Source: Chimonanthus salicifolius (taxonomy: Eukaryota > Streptophyta > Magnoliopsida > Laurales > Calycanthaceae). Taken from it: a stretch of DNA of 64,000 nucleotides. The stretch's first letter is position 1. Each line of letters begins with the position of its first letter. This document shows positions 37,001 to 43,000 of the stretch, piece after piece. The notes beneath the pieces were generated by a model. The model was not told where the DNA came from. It saw nothing but the letters and a program-made list of their open reading frames with translations, and made no database searches. The position numbers were made by a program, and so were the translations under genes. The stretch is taken from the NCBI GenBank assembly GCA_013350335.1, contig CM023536.1:41548314-41612313 (forward strand), in the 5' to 3' direction.

Positions 37001-40000
37001 GCCCAAGTTTAGTGAGTTTGTTCATGCATCTGCACTGCACATTCATGATTCGCACGCTGAAATTAAAAGTCACATTAATATATGCGATGAAAGTTATAAG
37101 TATGCTGCTGATTCTCATTGTGAATCCAAGGGATTTGACGTGGATGATCATGTGAAGGACCTCACACCCTGTCCAGTTCCAGCACCTTCACCTCCAAGCC
37201 CCATCCCACATCAATATGACCTAGGAAGCACGGATACTTCAAAATTAGTGAAGTACCCGTGTCTGGTACGTATCCGACACGGATACAGTCTGATACGGCT
37301 CAGATACGTACCGGACACGTATCCAATTAATTAAAAAATATTTTAATTATGGATACTCCCCGGATACGCGTATCTGGGTTAGGATATGGCAACAAATAAA
37401 GAGGATACTGCCGGGACACGGCCCAGACATTCCACACGGGATACGCCTCAAGAGAATAAATGAAACGGCGGAGAGAAAGAATGGAAAGAGAAAACATAAA
37501 ATATGGAGAAAGGATTGAAGAAAAAAAAATTCGCTTACACCTGCTGTCCTTTCTCTTCTCTGCGTCTTTTTCTTCTTCGTTGATGGAATAATACAGAGAA
37601 CGGCAGCGGCTAGGGTTTAATAGAGAGAGGGGAAAGAGAAGAAGGGTATTAGGGTTTGTAAGTGAACTCCCTTCTTTTTTTAAAAGGAACTTGCATAATC
37701 AAAAAATTATTTTAAAGAGAAAGTAATAAAATTTTATTTTAAATACAATATTTACTGGAAGTAAAAATTATAATATTTTTTTTATTTACTTTATTGTAAT
37801 AATTTAATATTATATTTACCATATAATATTTGTACCATTATCATTATTATTAAAAGGTCTTCTTTATTTTTATTATATTAATGTAACATAATTACCTATT
37901 GTTCATAATTTTATCTAATTATTATTAATGAAAAATAAAATTTCTTTTCTCAAATAAAAGAAAACATAATCATTATAATAAATTTCATTTTAGAGTTAAA
38001 AACTTAAAATATTATGATAAGTAGCTTTCTTGATTTGACTTAAAAAAATAATAATAACTAATTAGATTGTTATTAGAATGGATTTAAAGCTAAAATAAAT
38101 TTATAAGATTCAATCCATGATAATGTATAGTAGACCACTCATATATTTAGAAAATACTAATCTATATGTATATATTGAAATGCTTTATACTTTTTAACGT
38201 AATAACTAGTGATTATTAAGTTCTAGTCTATATGTATATATAATAATTTTTTAATTCGACGTATCCCGCCGCACCTGTATCCTAGTTTTTCAAAATTTAC
38301 CGTATCTCCATATCAGATACGTGTCATATCCGATACGCATATCCGTATCGGTGCTTCTTAGAATATGACCATGTTCCACATATTGGCCTTCTTGACCCAC
38401 AACCTCACCCTGATCCTACTAGCTTTTCTGTCCACAGCCTAATCCACTGCATGACCCGCTCCATGACCCATGCCACACACCAATAAAGTTCCCTCAGCCT
38501 TTATATGTGCCACCATCTAGCTCACCCTCACAGTCTAGAACTCCCTTCAATCTAAATCATCACCTTGACCCTCACACCGTCCTGTCGTCCCCACCATCTA
38601 GCCAACTCTTACAACCTGGAACTCCCCTTAATCCAGACCATCACCTTGACTACATTTGGATGAGGGGTAAACTTTAAAGGGGTTATCCCTGAGTAGGGGC
38701 ATCCTTGAGTAGGGGTAGAATAGGGGTCACCCTTGAACAGGGTTACCCTTATCTTGTTTGGTAATTACAGTGGTAAAGTAAGAACTGACCCTAAGGGTAA
38801 AAAATCTTGTTTGGTAACTATAAGCAGGGATAATCTGATATATTAACAATTTTATTAGAATTAATAATTTTTATTAAATTCAATATAATAAAAAAATAAA
38901 AATAAAAATTTATAAAACATAATTATTAAATAATATTTATCAATTAAAAATGTTTTAAATATTTTTTCTCCATAGGTGCAAAGAGGGGGTAAAGAGGGGT
39001 AATATATTAACAATTTTATTAAATTCATATAATATAAAAAAGAATAAAACATGATTATTAAATAAAGTTCATCAATTCAAAAATATTTTAAATATATTTT
39101 TGCTCCATAGGTGTAGAGAGGGGGGGTGGGTTTAAAGAGGGGTAATATATTACAACTTTATTAGAATAGATAATTACTAAATTCATATAATATAAAAAAT
39201 AATAAAACATAATTATTAAATAATATTCATCAATTAGAAAATATTTTAAAATATTTTTGCTCCATAGGTGCAAAGAGAGGTAAAGAAGGGTAATAGGTGC
39301 AAACAGGGGTAAATAAGGGTTTAGAGGGGTAAAGAGGGTTTAGGAGGGGTAAAAGGGGCAAAGAAGGGTAATAGGTGCAAAGAGGAGTAAAGGGGGGGGT
39401 AAAGAGGGTTAAAAAAGGAGGGGAGGGGTAAAATTTTGAATTTTTACCCTCACCCCTCCATTACCAAACAAGGGTAAAGGGGGTAACCCCCCTTACCCCC
39501 ATCCAAACGCAGCCCTTGTCTGACTCCATAACCCACAGCCTATACCTATACAGCCTTCACCGATCCATTCTTCTTTGCCTTCCTTGTTTCCCAAAAGAGA
39601 GGATAGATTTCATCCTGGACGAGGAAGAGTTTTCTACATTTTCAAGAGGTTTCCTGTGGTATCTCGTCAAGTGGAAACACCAGCCATGGACAAACCACAG
39701 GATTGATAGAGGATGAGTCACATCGACTTGATCCGGACTTATTGGAGCGACTTCGGAGTTTCCACTCTTCACCGGAGTTGCCTTCTTGTCACCTAGGGAG
39801 ATATGCTAGTGGCGATAGATCATGTTTCTACATATATCATTGACAACGGGATAAAGTTGATCCAGTGGTCTCCTGGTGGTTCGATGATAGTTCAGTTGGA
39901 TGTCGACTGAAGGCCTCACGCACACATATATCATTTGAAGACCCCACTCGAGGAAGATGCTACATGTGGGTTGATTTGTCTCATGTGCGCAAGCTACACA

Positions 40001-43000
40001 TTGAAGACCTCACACTGGGGAGGCGCACATGAGATTTGGTTTGCTTTCTTCTCATTCGTTGGAACTCGAGGTTTCCACACATTCCGAAGGTTACATGAAG
40101 TATCTTGTGATGAGGAAGCTCAGGCCCATGATAGATGTCACATGGTTGCCTGAGTGTGAGCTACAACAACCTGATACAAATCTCCTAGAGCGACATCAGT
40201 GTTTTGTCTCATCGAAGGTGTATTTTACTCACTTTATTGTTGCCGCCATCGAGAGTTAGTCGTGATGACACTTTTGGATTCAGAATATACCATCGATGGC
40301 GGAGGAGAGTCGCTTCAGCATTCTCATTGTGGCTCGATGACAGTCCGACTAGATAGCGTCTGACGGCCTCATGTGTGCACAGATATCATTTGAAGACCCT
40401 ACACTGGGAAGGCACACATGTGGTTCAATTTGTCTCACGTGCATGTAGTTACACTTTGAAAACCCCACATTGGGAAGGCCCACGTGGGATTTGATCTTCT
40501 TTCTTCTCATCTGAGAACTCGAGGTCGAGTTTTTCTTAGATGGAGGGATTGATGTAGAGCAACCCAGCTGGGCTTGGCCCAGCCTAGCCACCACTTAATG
40601 TTGTAGGGTTTTTATAATCCTACTCCAGCAATAGAGAAATGGGATGATGAAAATGAAATGAAAGAAAGCTTGAAGCCTTAACCTCCATGATGTGCATGGT
40701 GATGATTTCCCCTTGAGGGTTTGGTGTGAAGCCAACATCTTCTCCTTATCCTTTCCACATCTTCATCAGGTATTCTTCTTCTACTTCTTCTCTCTTTCTT
40801 CTTCTTCTCTTCCTATCTCTCTTCTTCTATCCTCTTTTCTCTTCTTCTCTCTTTTTTTCCTTTTCTCTTTTCCTCTTGTGGTCAACCCCATATACATCTC
40901 CTCTCTGCCGTTTTTTCCTTTTAAACCCCCATTTGTTCCTGCTGCCTATTCCTAACCCTTTCTGAACTTTCGCCCCTTCCATTTAGCCTTCCAACTACGA
41001 CCTTCCGTGATTTTTTTAGCCCTTAAATCCACCCCTACAGTCGTCATCACTCCTATTTCCCCTCTCTTGTAGCCGCAACCATCGCCTCTTGCAATATTCG
41101 ATCGCTAGCCTTCCTTCATTTTCGCGGCAAGCCTTCCGCCCAAACAGAGCATTCACATTTGGCCCTTTCCACCCCATTTGTGTCCCTCCTTTTCTTTCCT
41201 CTTTAGAACCATATGCTATTTAAAATCATGTGTCCATTTCAATTAAAATCATATGGCCCTTTTACTTAAAACCATTCCATCCCTTTTTATTTAATTTTCA
41301 TATAATTGTTTAATTCTGATTCCAAGATTTGTGTGGTTATTTGTGGTGGTTTATATTAATTAATTGTTGGTATTAATTGATTATATAATTTCAGCCCATT
41401 TTAGCTTTAGGGTGCATTATTTTCATCGCTTTTAATCTTTTGAGTACCAAATTAGGTATTTAGGGTCACCCTATCCTTTTTTTTCCTGCATCAATAGATA
41501 TATAGTGTGACAACTCGGATGGGCCCTCCCTTTTTGGGATGAGAGTTATGAATTAAATCTTCAAACCTCTGTTTATCATACCGTTTTGGTAAAACTCCCT
41601 AAAGACCTTAAGAAAATCCAGTCCTATTGTCTCCCAACAGGTTTTAACGAAAGTGAAGTTGAAACCGTTCGGACCCGAGGCTTTATCTCCTTCTAGACTA
41701 TCTAGGGCTTCCTATTCTCTTCTAAGGTGACTTCTCTCTCCAACCAAACCACCCTCCTTCCACTGATCTTGTTGGCCAGGATAGACCTTCTCTCGGATAA
41801 GGATGCAAAAATAAGTTCAGTAAAAGGAGAGCTAGGACCCCTAGATGTCGAGCCAAAGGATAACCTAAGGAAGGGATGTGGCAAATGCAATGCAACAAGA
41901 GAAGGGGGAAGGGGGAGCCCACAGTAGGAACTACAGTAGTAAGGAAAAAAGGAAGGGTTCGGGAACAAGTGTACCAGGGCTGAGGAGTGGTGAGAAGGAG
42001 AACAGTTTGTTGAGGCTAGAAAGAGCGGAGGGCTGCAAATTCAGGTGCTACACCAAGCAAGGGGAAGTTGGAAGACGACGAGAAGAAACCACTCGAGGTC
42101 CTGAAGTCCAAGATCGAAAGAGGCTGGAGGTCCACTGAAGCGGAGGGGGCACAACTAACAATGGCTTGAGGATCACTTGAGGAAAAGCAGGAGGAGCAAC
42201 TGAACAAAAAACATCTATGACCTGGATAACAGAGCACAAGAACAAACTACAAGAAGGAAACTCAGTGGGAAAATAGAATGACAGGGGAAAAAGAGTATAC
42301 AGAGTAGGTGACGATGGCGTGAAACCACTGTATGAAGGGGGGATGGATGGGTGGAGTATGGCAAAGGAAACCTTGAAGGTGACTGAAAGATGGCCGAGAA
42401 GTGTCTCCTTGCTGCTTCCCTAATTCTTTCCTTGTCCACCACTCTCCTACCTTCCACTACAATTGATTTGATACTATTGGATGCTCTTTGGACATTAGCT
42501 ACTGTGTGGAAAAAACATTGTATTCTTGTTACCCTCCTTCAACCACAAAGCTCTAGATTCTTCCAAAAGTTTAGGGATAAAAGTTGAAGTGGTCAAAAAT
42601 TGAGCTTGAAAACATGGTTTCATTGATCCAAAAGATAATTTTTAGTGGCCCCACATCAAGCATAAACTTTTCAATGGACCCATCACATGGGGCTAAAGTT
42701 GCCCCAGGAGTATGCTGAGTGTGCAGGGTAAGCCTATGCATGTGAACATTTGTTTTTTAATATTTAATAATTTATTTAGGGAAGATAGGACTGTTTCATA
42801 AATGCTCACCCATAACCCAATAAAGTTTACAGTCAGTGAGTTCAAAATGACAGTTTGGCACAAATATTTCCAGAATGAATGTTGCGTGTATAGGTTAATT
42901 ACTGTGGTTTACATCTTTGTATATTTATTTCTCATCAATAAATGCCATTGTTATATCACTCTTAATAGGGAAAAAAAGTGGTCCAGTGAATTACTTGTTA

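Larger units (their letters stand above)
34581..41493 (+). mobile_element. Ty3/gypsy chromovirus, internally deleted, non-autonomous
   Basis: 5' LTR 34581-35686 and 3' LTR 40550-41493, both TGATG...GCATCA. The primer site TGGTATCAGAGC at 35690-35701 is a perfect iMet match. The interior holds an aspartic-protease-like region (IIDSGSRNVIASSTV), a pre-RT block (FQDVFPDDLPDEFPLIHDIQ), the integrase C-terminal region and a chromodomain (SRGFLWYLVKWKHQPWTNHR). RT, RNase H and the integrase catalytic core are absent. A hAT-like MITE (37221-38361) and another MITE-like element (about 38650-39512) sit inside. The whole unit splits a LINE. A clean 5-bp target duplication could not be read. Confidence 0.9.

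Noticed and set aside
37221..37229. Mutator-type MITE with 9-bp duplication
   Set aside because: AATATGACC can be read as 9 bp, but an 8-bp reading makes the two termini start identically (CTA) and agrees with copy 1, so hAT-like is preferred.
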